The notes: generated by a model from the sequence alone, not told the origin. A DNA stretch of 64,000 nucleotides from Bacillus_BE sp042263505 (GCF_042263505.1 NZ_JBHKFI010000007.1:124001-188000), one strand, 5' to 3'; shown: positions 25,283 to 33,101, counted from the stretch's first letter. Program-made: numbers and translations.

Positions 25283-26023
25283 TTATCCCTTTACTAGTAA
25301 AGGGATTCGGTCTTTATACATTTCGATGAGTCGTTGATTGTGGTCTCCTGCTCCATCTGCATTACTACTTTTAAAAACAGGAGGACGAAACTGATTTTCA
25401 AGCATGACCGATATGGATTCTGAAATGATTCCATTTACAATGGTCATGCCAACGATAGTGGATCCGGATCCATATGAAAGATGATGGTCTTCATCTGTAA
25501 AAAGAATATCTCCGACTTCAATATGGTTATCAATCATTAAATCGGCAGCTTGAAATAAAAATATCCCATCTTTATGTCGTGAGCTTTGATTTTCGGCATA
25601 TCTTGGTGAAGTGATCGCAATCACAAAGGCTCCTTTTTTCTTCGCAATTAAAGCGACATCAATGGGAACTGGATTTCTTCCAGATGTAGAGGTGACAATC
25701 AAAATATCTCCAGATTGAATGTGAACCTCTTTCATAAACTCATTTGCATAATCATTGGTTTGCTCTAATGCTGATGAACGAATAGCGCCTTTATGCAGCA
25801 TAAGATCTTCTATCAGAATAGGGTTAACCGGAACAAGACCGCCAGCACGATAGAATAATTCTTCACCGAGCATATGCGAATGACCACAGCCGAATACATG
25901 GATGATTCCATTCTTTTGAATACAGTCTGCCATTTTTTCGGCAGCTGCTTTGATGTTGCTTTGTTCTTCTTTTTCGACTACATGCATTAATTGATTTACT
26001 TTATTGATATATTGATTAAACAC
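25283..26023 (-). CDS. SIS-domain sugar-phosphate protein (UPF0309 type)
   Basis: The 246-residue protein is one SIS domain, the fold of sugar isomerases and MurQ-type etherases. Segments GCGHSHMLGEELFYRAGG (about residue 46-63) and VTSTSGRNPVPIDVALIAKKKG contain the phosphosugar-binding loop. The GTG at 26023 is preferred because AAAGGG lies 8 bases before it; an upstream GTG overlaps that site. It is the last gene of the nagA-nagB-nagR unit, 77 bases after nagR. Co-transcription suggests a role with amino-sugar phosphates, for example an unusual GlcNAc or MurNAc derivative, but the reaction is unknown. Confidence 0.8.
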   Translation of the reverse strand: MFNQYINKVNQLMHVVEKEEQSNIKAAAEKMADCIQKNGIIHVFGCGHSHMLGEELFYRAGGLVPVNPILIEDLMLHKGAIRSSALEQTNDYANEFMKEVHIQSGDILIVTSTSGRNPVPIDVALIAKKKGAFVIAITSPRYAENQSSRHKDGIFLFQAADLMIDNHIEVGDILFTDEDHHLSYGSGSTIVGMTIVNGIISESISVMLENQFRPPVFKSSNADGAGDHNQRLIEMYKDRIPLLVKG

Positions 26024-26100
26024 GCTTTTCACCCTTTAACGGTCATTTAAGTAAATCTTCAGGCGGCACGATTGATTTCTTCGTCCGCTTGGTTCCCATT

Positions 26101-26823
26101 CTACCGTTTCATATGAATCATAAATTTATAACGGTCAGCCCGATAAGAAGATTTTACTAACTCCACTGGCGTTCCATCCTGAAGAAAGGTATTTCTTTGA
26201 ATTAGTAAAATCGGGGCTCCGTTCTTAATGTTCAAATATTGTGCCTCCAATTGATTGGCAATCGAGGATTCAATGATTTGGGTTGCATGATCAATTCTTA
26301 AATGTAATTGTTCTTCGATGTAGGAATATAAGGATTTATGGACAATGTCTATTGTTAATCCTTTGATTAAATTTGCAGAGATATAAGTCGATTCAAATGC
26401 CATCGGGACATCATCGGCAAGTCGAATCCGTTTGATCTCATAAACTGGTTCATTCTCTTGGATATTTAGTTGACTCGCAATTTGCAGCGAGGCAGCAATA
26501 ATCTTGAAGTCTAACAATTGACTTCCTGGTTTCATTCCTCTTTTTTGCATATCTTCAGTAAAGCTAGTAAGTCCTTGTAGCGGCTGTTCAATTTTTCGAT
26601 CAGAAATAAAGGTTCCTTTTCCTTGCAGCCGATACAAATAGCCATCATTTACAAGCTTGGAAAAGGCTTGTCTGACAGTCATGCGACTAATTTGATATTT
26701 TTCCGCATATTCCCTTTCGGAAGGAAGAGAATCGCCAGGCTTTAGTTCCCCTTTTTCAATTAATCCTTTAATAAGCTCCTCTAATTGATAATAAATGGGG
26801 ATAGGGGAATTTTTATCTATCAT
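26101..26823 (-). CDS. nagR: GntR/HutC-family repressor of amino-sugar use
   Basis: NagR (YvoA) represses nagAB until glucosamine 6-phosphate or GlcNAc 6-phosphate binds. The 240 residues show an N-terminal winged helix (GDSLPSEREYAEKYQISRMTVRQAF, about 32-56) and a UTRA effector domain (from about residue 80). The ATG follows AAAGGGG by a long spacer. It sits directly downstream of nagB. A perfect NagR operator lies in the nagA promoter, so the operon is autoregulated. Confidence 0.92.
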   Translation of the reverse strand: MIDKNSPIPIYYQLEELIKGLIEKGELKPGDSLPSEREYAEKYQISRMTVRQAFSKLVNDGYLYRLQGKGTFISDRKIEQPLQGLTSFTEDMQKRGMKPGSQLLDFKIIAASLQIASQLNIQENEPVYEIKRIRLADDVPMAFESTYISANLIKGLTIDIVHKSLYSYIEEQLHLRIDHATQIIESSIANQLEAQYLNIKNGAPILLIQRNTFLQDGTPVELVKSSYRADRYKFMIHMKR

Positions 26824-26886
26824 TCCGATTATGAGCCCCTTTCTTTAAAAACCAAAAATTTAGGTCCTATTAAGGGGACAGCAAGC

Positions 26887-27618
26887 TTACTTGCCGGTAT
26901 CCCTTAATGCATCCTCGTCTGCAAATATCGTAACACAAGGATGGTTCCTTAGAACAGATGCTGGAGAACTTTCATCGATTTCTCCATGCAATAAATTGGA
27001 TAAAGCCGCTTGTTTGCTTTCTCCAGAAATTAAAAGTAAGATTTCCTTGCTCTTCATGATGGTGGCAATTCCCATGGTAATCGCTTGGGCTGGGACATCT
27101 TCAATTGAATGAAAATATCTGGCATTTGCTTCTTTAGTGGAAGGGGTTAAGTCGATAACATGAGTTTTGGCTTGGAAAGAAGTACCGGGTTCATTGAAAC
27201 CGATATGTCCGTTATTTCCTATGCCAAGAATTTGTAAATCAATGCCTCCATTTTTCTCAATTAAGGCTTCATAATCAATGCATTCCTTTTGGACATCTGG
27301 TGCATTGCCGTTAGGAATATGAACATTGCTCTTTGTGATATCAATATGATTGAAAAATTCATTGTACATATAATAGTTATAACTATTTGGATCGTCCTGA
27401 GAAAGTCCTACATATTCATCAAGGTTAAAGGATTGGGCATTTTGATAGGATGTCTTATTCTTTTGATGGTCCTCAATAAGATATTTATACATTCCAAGCG
27501 GGGTGCCGCCTGTTGCAAGTCCAAGTGTTATATTGGGGTTTTGATTGACCTTTTCAATTACGTATTCTGCTACTTTTTGACTCATTTCGTTATAATCTTT
27601 TACAGTAATGATTTTCAT
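26887..27618 (-). CDS. nagB: Glucosamine-6-phosphate deaminase
   Basis: NagB converts glucosamine 6-phosphate to fructose 6-phosphate and ammonia. The 243 residues include LGLATGGTPLGMYKYL (phosphate loop), FNLDEYVGL with the catalytic aspartate, and LGIGNNGHIGFNEPG with the active-site histidine near residue 138. The ATG overlaps the nagA stop codon (ATGA), so translation is coupled; GGAGGAG lies within the end of nagA. It lacks the C-terminal allosteric tail of the E. coli enzyme, as usual for Bacillus. Confidence 0.96.
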   Translation of the reverse strand: MKIITVKDYNEMSQKVAEYVIEKVNQNPNITLGLATGGTPLGMYKYLIEDHQKNKTSYQNAQSFNLDEYVGLSQDDPNSYNYYMYNEFFNHIDITKSNVHIPNGNAPDVQKECIDYEALIEKNGGIDLQILGIGNNGHIGFNEPGTSFQAKTHVIDLTPSTKEANARYFHSIEDVPAQAITMGIATIMKSKEILLLISGESKQAALSNLLHGEIDESSPASVLRNHPCVTIFADEDALRDTGK

Positions 27619-28808
27619 TTTTGATCTCCTCCATTTTCAAACGCAAGTTGTCCTTTACAGAATGTCATCATCACATCTAAATTTTCATCAAGAATGACAA
27701 TGTCAGCATCCTTACCAGTTGAAATACTTCCTTTGCGATCAAATACATTGATCTGTTTAGCGGGGTTTACAGAAGCCATTTTGATCGCATCTTCCAGTGT
27801 ACAGCCCGCAAATTGAATGATATTTTTGAAGGCCTGGCCAAGCTTGAGAATGCTTCCTGCAAGGGTGCCATCCTTAAGTACAGCTTTGCCCTCTTTTACT
27901 GTCACTTCTTGTCCTCCAAGATCATACGTTCCATTTTCTAAGCATTTTGCACGCATAGCATCTGTAATCAGAATTAATCCGTCTTTTTGCTTTTGGTTGT
28001 AGGCAATTTTTACGACTTCGGGCTGAACATGAATTCCATCAACAATCATTTCTACCTTTAATTCATCTCTTAAAAAGGCAGCTCCCACAACCCCAGGCTC
28101 GCGGTGATGCAAACCGCGCATTTGATTAAATAAATGTGTGATATGGGTTGCTCCGGCTTCAATAGCAGTTAAGACTTCAGCATATGTTGCATTTGAATGT
28201 CCGATGGAAGCGACGATCTCATTCCTTTTTAAATAATGAATCATCTCCAGTGCTCCTGGCTGCTCAGGTGCCATCGTGACAAGCCGGATGTTGTCTTTTG
28301 ATAAAGACTGCCAGTTCTTTAATAATTCAATATCTGGATCGATAATATACTCCTTAGGTTGTGCACCAGCCATTTTTGGATTTACAAAAGGTCCCTCGAG
28401 ATGGATGCCAAGAATCTCAGATCTTCCAGGAGTTTGTTGTTCGGTGATATACTCTCCTGCATTTTCTAATGCATGATTAATCGTATCTTTATTTTGAGTG
28501 ATTGTTGTAGCTAAAAAACTAGTTGTTCCTTCTTTTGGAAGTGCGGTTGCCATTGTTTTGAGGGCGTCCGTTGTTGCATCCATCGTATCAGCACCAGCTA
28601 CACCATGAATGTGCAAGTCAATGAAGCCGGGAACAGCTTTAAAGCTTGAAGAAATTTCAATGACCTCAAAAGATTTGGTAGCTTTTAGATTTTTTAACTC
28701 TCCAACTTCCGAGATTTTTTCATTTTGGATTTTTATATAACCATCCGCGATGACTTTCTGATCAGTATAAATTTCCATTCCTTTAAGAATAATATCTTTA
28801 TTCATCAT
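27615..28808 (-). CDS. nagA: N-acetylglucosamine-6-phosphate deacetylase
   Basis: NagA removes acetate from GlcNAc 6-phosphate derived from the cell wall or chitin. The 397-residue amidohydrolase shows the metal motif VPGFIDLHIHGVAGADTMD (near residue 58), HLEGPFVNP, SIGHSNATYAEVL, THLFNQMRGLHHREPGVVG and the catalytic aspartate in LITDAMRA. AAAGGA precedes the start. It is the first gene of nagA-nagB-nagR-SIS. Confidence 0.96.
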   Translation of the reverse strand: MMNKDIILKGMEIYTDQKVIADGYIKIQNEKISEVGELKNLKATKSFEVIEISSSFKAVPGFIDLHIHGVAGADTMDATTDALKTMATALPKEGTTSFLATTITQNKDTINHALENAGEYITEQQTPGRSEILGIHLEGPFVNPKMAGAQPKEYIIDPDIELLKNWQSLSKDNIRLVTMAPEQPGALEMIHYLKRNEIVASIGHSNATYAEVLTAIEAGATHITHLFNQMRGLHHREPGVVGAAFLRDELKVEMIVDGIHVQPEVVKIAYNQKQKDGLILITDAMRAKCLENGTYDLGGQEVTVKEGKAVLKDGTLAGSILKLGQAFKNIIQFAGCTLEDAIKMASVNPAKQINVFDRKGSISTGKDADIVILDENLDVMMTFCKGQLAFENGGDQK

Positions 28809-28853
28809 CGGTTCATCCTTTCAGACAAGTTAGTATTAAGTTTTACTATTATC

Positions 28854-28870
28854 TAGTTGTCTATACCAAT
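28854..28870 (-). promoter_or_regulatory. NagR (dre-type) operator of nagA
   Basis: On the minus strand the sequence reads ATTGGTATAGACAACTA, matching the NagR/YvoA/DasR-type operator (ATTGGTATAGACAACT). It overlaps the -10 element and transcription start of the nagA promoter, a position that would block RNA polymerase. Confidence 0.92.
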
Positions 28871-28877
28871 TATAACA
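28869..28877 (-). promoter_or_regulatory. Extended -10 of the nagA promoter
   Basis: The minus strand reads TGTTATAAT, a perfect extended -10 (TGNTATAAT). It borders the NagR operator and lies about 60 bases before the nagA start. No good -35 is seen, which an extended -10 can tolerate. Confidence 0.7.
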
Positions 28878-29100
28878 TGAAAAAGGATAATAGCATGATA
28901 AAAATGAATTTATATATGAAAAATGTATGGATTTTTAGGATGGAAGATGGGGCAGGGGAATAGTGGAAGACCTTGTGTGATAGGACGTGATGCGACAATG
29001 GAAATTTTAAAGGCTTGGGGGAGAGACTGCGTCCTTAAAGAAGCTAATAAAGACAAATAATAAGAAGAAACCTCATCTAAGATTATCCTTCATACCACCA
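28878..29100. other. Non-coding stretch upstream of nagA
   Basis: The stretch is a purine-rich tract (28935-29075) without a start-plus-ribosome-site ORF and without a recognised RNA motif. It may simply separate the nag operon from the flavoprotein gene and its terminator. Confidence 0.4.
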
Positions 29101-29130
29101 AAAAACCAGCCTATCCTTGATAGACTGGTT
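29101..29130 (-). terminator. Terminator of the TrxB-like gene, separated from it by element copy 3
   Basis: ACCAG-C-CTATC / GATAG-A-CTGGT forms a 10-bp stem with one mismatch. On the minus strand it is followed by T6, so it terminates minus-strand transcription. The only minus-strand gene before it is the TrxB-like flavoprotein, with mobile element copy 3 lying between. Confidence 0.75.
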
Positions 29131-29150
29131 CGATTGTAAAAAACATTTAT

Positions 29151-29306
29151 CCCACTCTTAACGGACAGTAAGACTCCCACTTCAAGATTCTGAGAATACG
29201 AAGAATCTTGAAGTGGGAGATCAACTGTCCGTAAAGGTCCGATAAGTTCAACTAACCATCAGTGGGGAATGAATGAAAACCCCCACTGATGGAAGTTTCA
29301 CTTTAT
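29151..29306 (+). mobile_element. IS200/IS605-like minimal element, copy 3
   Basis: This 156-bp copy directly after TTTAT keeps only the two subterminal hairpins: the left one, with an 18-bp perfect stem CTCCCACTTCAAGATTCT / AGAATCTTGAAGTGGGAG, and the right one, CAGTGGGG/CCCCACTG. The whole interior of the long copies is missing. Both hairpin feet are preceded by TAA, and the right end is the standard TTTCACTTTAT. The last four bases overlap the stop codon of the minus-strand TrxB-like gene. Confidence 0.75.
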
Positions 29307-29866
29307 TTTTTAAGAATATCATGATCGACATAGCGTTCACCATTTATTTCACTGATGACATTGATGGCAACTTTTGCTCCGTCTCCTGCAGTAATAATCG
29401 TATGTAAGCTAACTCCAGCGATAGCCCCTGCAGCCCAGATTCCTTTGATACTTGTTTTTCCTTGAGCATCCACATCAACGATAGTAGCGACTCTTGGTTC
29501 TGTACCAGCCTTTGTTGCAACACCAATTTCCTTCGCAAGATCAGTGACTAGTCCGGTAGCCAAAATGACATGAGTTCCTTCATAAGTTCCTTGATCAGTT
29601 TCAACTGTGAATCCAGCTTCTGCTTCTTTTACATTGGTGACTTTTGCTTTGACTATTTCGGTGCCAAATTTTTGAGCTTGTTCTTTTCCTGTATTTACGA
29701 GATCTGGTCCTGTAATTTCTTTTACCCCATAATGGTTTTCAATCCAAGCTCGTTTGGTTATGCTCTTATCATCATCTAGGATTAAGGTTTTCTTTCCAGC
29801 TTTTGCTGTGAATAAGGCAGCGCTTGCACCCGCTGGGCCGGCTCCCACAATAATCACATCATACAT
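29303..29866 (-). CDS. Single-domain TrxB-like FAD/NAD(P)-binding oxidoreductase
   Basis: The 187 residues contain the FAD-binding GAGPAGASAALFTAKAGK (residues 8-25), the ATGL segment near 104, and the C-terminal FAD motif GIWAAGAIAGVSLHTIITAGDGAKVA. Compared with thioredoxin reductase (about 310 residues), the internal NADPH domain with its CxxC pair is absent, so it cannot be a normal TrxB. Such short forms are recurrent in Bacillus and are annotated as FAD-dependent oxidoreductases of unknown substrate. A GGAGG ribosome site is present. The stop codon (29303-29305) overlaps the right end of mobile element copy 3, so the C-terminus may have been altered by the insertion. Confidence 0.8.
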   Translation of the reverse strand: MYDVIIVGAGPAGASAALFTAKAGKKTLILDDDKSITKRAWIENHYGVKEITGPDLVNTGKEQAQKFGTEIVKAKVTNVKEAEAGFTVETDQGTYEGTHVILATGLVTDLAKEIGVATKAGTEPRVATIVDVDAQGKTSIKGIWAAGAIAGVSLHTIITAGDGAKVAINVISEINGERYVDHDILKK

Positions 29867-29983
29867 CTTTATAACCTCCTTAAAGTTTTTCTTATTTAAA
29901 AATAAATTTAAAAAGTGTGAAAGTCAAGGAAAGTGCCTTGACTTAAGATGAACATAAAAAAAGAGCTCATGGCCCTTTTTTAT

Positions 29984-30305
29984 CCCACTCTTAACGGACA
30001 TTTTGACTCCCACTTCAAGATTCTGAGAATACGAAGAAGATAAGTGGGAGATCAACTGTCCGTAAAGGTCCGACGAGGGATTAAGGTCCTAGTCAGGCGA
30101 AGCCACAGGACGTGGCGTTATGAGCGTGATAAGTGAAATAAGATTTTTCTTTGGGCTTCAGCCCTTAGAAAAATCAATCAGGCTTTGCGTGACTAACCAT
30201 CAGTGGGGGATGAATGACAGACTAAAAGCGCGACATCAACACATAAGTCTACACACTTCATGTCCTGTGCGTCGAAAACCCCCACTGATGGAAGTTTCAC
30301 TTTAT
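29984..30305 (+). mobile_element. IS200/IS605-like non-autonomous element, copy 4
   Basis: This is a full-length 322-bp copy, nearly identical to copy 2, directly after TTTAT within a T-run that looks like the tail of a weak hairpin (AAAAAAGAGC...GGCCCTTTTTT, 29956-29981). The hairpins are left GGACA/TGTCC (29996-30000 / 30057-30061 and inner stem), GCCAC/GTGGC (30102-30116), GATTTTTCT/AGAAAAATC (30142-30175) and right CCATCAGTGGGGG/CCCCCACTGATGG (30197-30291). The last ends 14 bases before the element border. Confidence 0.78.
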
Positions 30306-30314
30306 AAGATATGT

Positions 30315-30530
30315 TTACTGTAATTGATTATTCTCAAACCAATCAGAATATTTTCCACTTCCATTGCAACCGGGACAATCATATATATTGGAATAGGTAA
30401 ATTCATTTAATGGATAAGTATTAAAGCCCTTACCATAGCAATCTGGGCAAATTCCTTTTGATTCCATATCGGCTAACCTTTTTTCGTTTTTTGCTGACAT
30501 CCATGAAGAAACTGCATTGAAAAAACCCAA
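30315..30530 (-). CDS. Small DnaJ-type zinc-finger protein
   Basis: The 71-residue protein carries two CxxCxGxG repeats, CPDCYGKG (about residue 29) and CPGCNGSG (about residue 52), the zinc-binding pattern of the DnaJ central domain. The N-terminal 25 residues are probably helical. Similar stand-alone proteins are common in Bacillus and are sometimes misnamed methionine aminopeptidase. A role as a small chaperone-like or RNA-associated zinc protein is only a guess. Mobile element copy 4 begins (its right end) 10 bases beyond the stop codon. Confidence 0.8.
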   Translation of the reverse strand: MGFFNAVSSWMSAKNEKRLADMESKGICPDCYGKGFNTYPLNEFTYSNIYDCPGCNGSGKYSDWFENNQLQ

Positions 30531-30590
30531 AACAAATCACCTCGAAATCTTTTTCTATTATTTTTTGGTAAATGCAGGGCTTTTATTCCT

Positions 30591-30636
30591 GTTGAAGAAA
30601 AAAAGAGGCTAGCTCTATTAAGAACTAACCTCCATG
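30591..30636 (-). terminator. Terminator after gltT
   Basis: On the minus strand GAGGTTAGTTCT pairs with AGAGCTAGCCTC (with wobble pairs), followed by a T-rich tail. It begins just beyond the gltT stop. Confidence 0.75.
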
Positions 30637-30637
30637 A

Positions 30638-31921
30638 TTAAATTAATTTACGAATTTCTTCAAAATTAGAATCTGATTCTAGTTCGAGTGGTTCTTCTGC
30701 AACTTGGAATTTACCTTCCCACTTAGAAACGACGACTGTAGCAAGGGAGTTTCCAACAACATTGACAGCAGTACGAGCCATGTCAAGAATTCGGTCAATT
30801 CCAGCGATAAAGGCAAGACCTTCAACCGGAATACCGACTGATCCTAATGTTGCAAGTAATACAACGAAAGATACTCCAGGAACACCAGCAATTCCTTTAG
30901 ATGTAATCATTAGGACAAATAGCAGTGATAATTGTTGTCCGATAGATAAATCGATTCCGTACATTTGGGCAATGAACATTGCTGCTAATGCTTGGTAAAG
31001 GGTTGAACCATCTAAGTTAAAGGAATAGCCAGTTGGGACAACAAAGGAGCTAATGGATTTTGGACATCCGAATTTCTCCATTTTTTCCATGATTCTTGGT
31101 AATACGGTTTCTGAGCTAGCTGTTGAGTAGGCCAAAATTAATTCATCTTTTAATAAAGCAATAAATTTAAAGATATTAACTCCAACGATTTTGGCAACTA
31201 TGCCAAGTACGACGATAACGAAGAAAATCATTGTTCCATAGACAGAGATAACTAGTTTTCCAAGAGGAATAAGTGATTGTAATCCAAATTTTGAAACAGT
31301 GATGCCGATAAGGGCAAAGACACCGAACGGGGCAAACTTCATGACTTGATTTGTTACATAGAACATTGCATCGGCAGTACCTTGGAAGAACTTAAGGACA
31401 GGTTTTCCTTTTTCACCGATTGCTGCAACGCCCAAGCCAAAAAGAACTGAGAAGAAAATAATGGCGAGCATATCACCTTGAACAATAGATTCAAAGATGT
31501 TTTTTGGAACAATGTTAACAATAGTGTCTGCAAATCCGTGATCTTTCACTGTTTCTGCAGTGCCAACATAGGAGTTGATATCGGTTTTTTGAAGGGAATG
31601 CATATCCACACCAATACCAGGTTTTAATACATTTGCTGCAATAATTCCAAGAATAATAGCAATCGTCGTGATGGCTTCAAAATAAATGAGAGTTTTTCCA
31701 CCAAGTTTTCCAAGACTTTTAACGTCTCCGACACTTGCTACCCCTACAATAATACTCGAGATAACAATTGGAATTACAATCATTTTAATTAATCTTAAGA
31801 AAATATCGCCAATTGGCTGTAAATATTCACTAACATGGGGATTTCCGTAAAAAATAGCCCCAACAATAATCCCAATCACAAGACCTATTAAAATTTGCCA
31901 TGCTAATCCGATTTTTTTCAT
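30638..31921 (-). CDS. gltT: Proton/sodium-glutamate symporter, DAACS family
   Basis: This is a plasma-membrane importer of glutamate/aspartate. The 427 residues match the B. subtilis GltT length and its N-terminus MKKIGLAWQI. Family hallmarks are the serine-rich re-entrant loop AYSTASSETVLPRIME (near residue 268), the TM7 motif SFNLDGSTLY (near 302), which is the NMDGT-type cation site, and the second hairpin loop KGIAGVPG. AGGGAGGTC precedes the ATG. The gene stands alone with a terminator. Confidence 0.93.
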   Translation of the reverse strand: MKKIGLAWQILIGLVIGIIVGAIFYGNPHVSEYLQPIGDIFLRLIKMIVIPIVISSIIVGVASVGDVKSLGKLGGKTLIYFEAITTIAIILGIIAANVLKPGIGVDMHSLQKTDINSYVGTAETVKDHGFADTIVNIVPKNIFESIVQGDMLAIIFFSVLFGLGVAAIGEKGKPVLKFFQGTADAMFYVTNQVMKFAPFGVFALIGITVSKFGLQSLIPLGKLVISVYGTMIFFVIVVLGIVAKIVGVNIFKFIALLKDELILAYSTASSETVLPRIMEKMEKFGCPKSISSFVVPTGYSFNLDGSTLYQALAAMFIAQMYGIDLSIGQQLSLLFVLMITSKGIAGVPGVSFVVLLATLGSVGIPVEGLAFIAGIDRILDMARTAVNVVGNSLATVVVSKWEGKFQVAEEPLELESDSNFEEIRKLI

Positions 31922-32110
31922 AAATGACCTCCCTGTAAAATATATTAAAATAAGTAGTTTACGTAAAAAACGTATACTTTATATAATATTACAAAAATAA
32001 TTTTTAAACAATATTAATTAATTTCCTGCATATTTATCAGAATTATTTAAAATTACTTAATGTTCTAATATAATTATTTATGGGAGAATCTGATTATTTT
32101 TTTATAATAA

Positions 32111-32146
32111 AAAATGCGTCTTACCTTTACAGGTAAGACGCATTTT
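32111..32146 (-). terminator. Terminator after dps
   Basis: The 15-bp perfect stem AAAATGCGTCTTACC / GGTAAGACGCATTTT has a 6-base loop and A/T tracts on both sides, 17 bases beyond the dps stop on the minus strand. Confidence 0.9.
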
Positions 32147-32162
32147 GTTAATGAAATTCAGC

Positions 32163-32597
32163 TTATTCACCTAAATAAGCACTTAACATCCAAACATGAG
32201 TTTCGATTTTTCCAATTAAGCCTACAGCCAAATCATTAATAGCATGATTATTCGCCTTTTCAGCTAAATCAGCGAGAACGATTAAATCCTCTTTAACTTT
32301 TTGATAGTCATGAACAAGTGTTGTAACCATGTCTTTAGCTGTTTTCTCATTATTATCTTCAGTAAGTGTAGTTGTTTCTAAAAATTCTTTTAAAGTTGCG
32401 ATTGGCTCTCCACCAATTGCAAGTAAGCGTTCAGCTGTTTCGTCAATGACAGTGGCAGCTTCTTCATATAGTTCTTCAAATTTTGCATGTAAAGAGAAGA
32501 ATAAAGGTCCTTTCACATACCAATGGAAGCGATGTAATTTTGTATAAAGAATGTTCCAGTTTGCGACTTGTACGTTTAATGCTGTTTGTAAGTTCAT
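32163..32597 (-). CDS. dps: Dps-family ferritin-like DNA-protection protein
   Basis: A dodecameric mini-ferritin that oxidises and stores iron with hydrogen peroxide and shields DNA. The 144 residues carry the ferroxidase ligands in LHRFHWYVKGPLFFSLHAKFEELYEEA (histidines near 22, 25 and 37; D/E in VIDETAERLLAIGG). GAGGAGG lies 8 bases before the ATG. Two PerR boxes in the promoter make it an MrgA-like member of the peroxide response, with katA as a second regulon member in this window. Confidence 0.94.
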   Translation of the reverse strand: MNLQTALNVQVANWNILYTKLHRFHWYVKGPLFFSLHAKFEELYEEAATVIDETAERLLAIGGEPIATLKEFLETTTLTEDNNEKTAKDMVTTLVHDYQKVKEDLIVLADLAEKANNHAINDLAVGLIGKIETHVWMLSAYLGE

Positions 32598-32618
32598 AAG
32601 TATTACCTCCTCGTATTG

Positions 32619-32633
32619 TTAATATTATTATAA
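32619..32633 (-). promoter_or_regulatory. PerR box 1 of dps
   Basis: TTAATATTATTATAA matches 13 of 15 positions of TTATAATNATTATAA and lies about 22 bases before the dps start. Confidence 0.6.
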
Positions 32634-32661
32634 CAAATATTAAATTAAAATCAATACTATA

Positions 32662-32676
32662 TTATAATTACTATAA
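32662..32676 (-). promoter_or_regulatory. PerR box 2 of dps
   Basis: TTATAATTACTATAA differs at one position from the PerR consensus. It lies 43 bp from box 1, four helical turns, suggesting cooperative binding on one face. Confidence 0.75.
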
Positions 32677-32940
32677 ATAATAATATATTTATAGTAAAAA
32701 GGCTAAAAACGAGAGTTAGGAATGGATAGATGATGTGACAAAAAGGATCTTATTACTAATCATGATTCTTATGAGATGAAATTATACAATCAATTTTATC
32801 ATCCCTTCCATAATGATCTAAAGTATAGCATTTCATAAATAAATAGTCATGTGTGAAGTCCTTAACATTCTTTTGCGAAATTGTTTTGAACAGATGGAGG
32901 TTTCTATTAAGAATTGGGTAAATTACAGATATTAGTGGAA
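32677..32940. other. Intergenic stretch between dps and the 48-residue ORF
   Basis: AT-rich, with no clear terminator, repeat or ORF. It must contain the promoter for the small ORF and perhaps azoR, but I cannot point to a convincing one. Confidence 0.4.
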
Positions 32941-32954
32941 GGAGGTGAAATAAG

Positions 32955-33101
32955 ATGGAGAAGAAACTGTTTCACTATGATGGAAGTCTCCTGCTTGAAT
33001 ATATTTCAAGCAGTGACATTCTCAATGAAGGTTTTCAAATAACAGATGAAGTACGAAAGATTATCGCATGTAATCCATATGCCATTCAAACTGAAGAATA
33101 G
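32955..33101 (+). CDS. Small conserved-looking protein of 48 residues, unknown
   Basis: ATG at 32955 follows AAGGAGGTG with a 7-base gap, an almost ideal ribosome site. The peptide starts MEKKLFHYDG and ends NPYAIQTEE. It is soluble and slightly acidic, with a possible amphipathic middle (LLLEYISSSDIL), and has no membrane segment, zinc motif or signal peptide. I do not recognise a family. It lies 72 bases upstream of azoR on the same strand, so it may be co-expressed. Coding status rests on the ribosome site and clean frame. Confidence 0.6.
   Translation: MEKKLFHYDGSLLLEYISSSDILNEGFQITDEVRKIIACNPYAIQTEE

Noticed and set aside
29956..29983. Terminator hairpin AAAAAAGAGC / GGCCCTTTTTT left of element copy 4
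   Set aside because: The stem has an A-C mismatch and only a few G-C pairs, and no plus-strand gene precedes it. It is mentioned only as the T-rich insertion site.
30120..30323. 67-codon frame starting MSVISEIRFFF inside element copy 4 (similar frame at 33871-34107 in copy 5)
   Set aside because: It runs across the RNA-like hairpins and out of the element, has no ribosome site, and differs in length in each copy. It is a by-product of the repeat.
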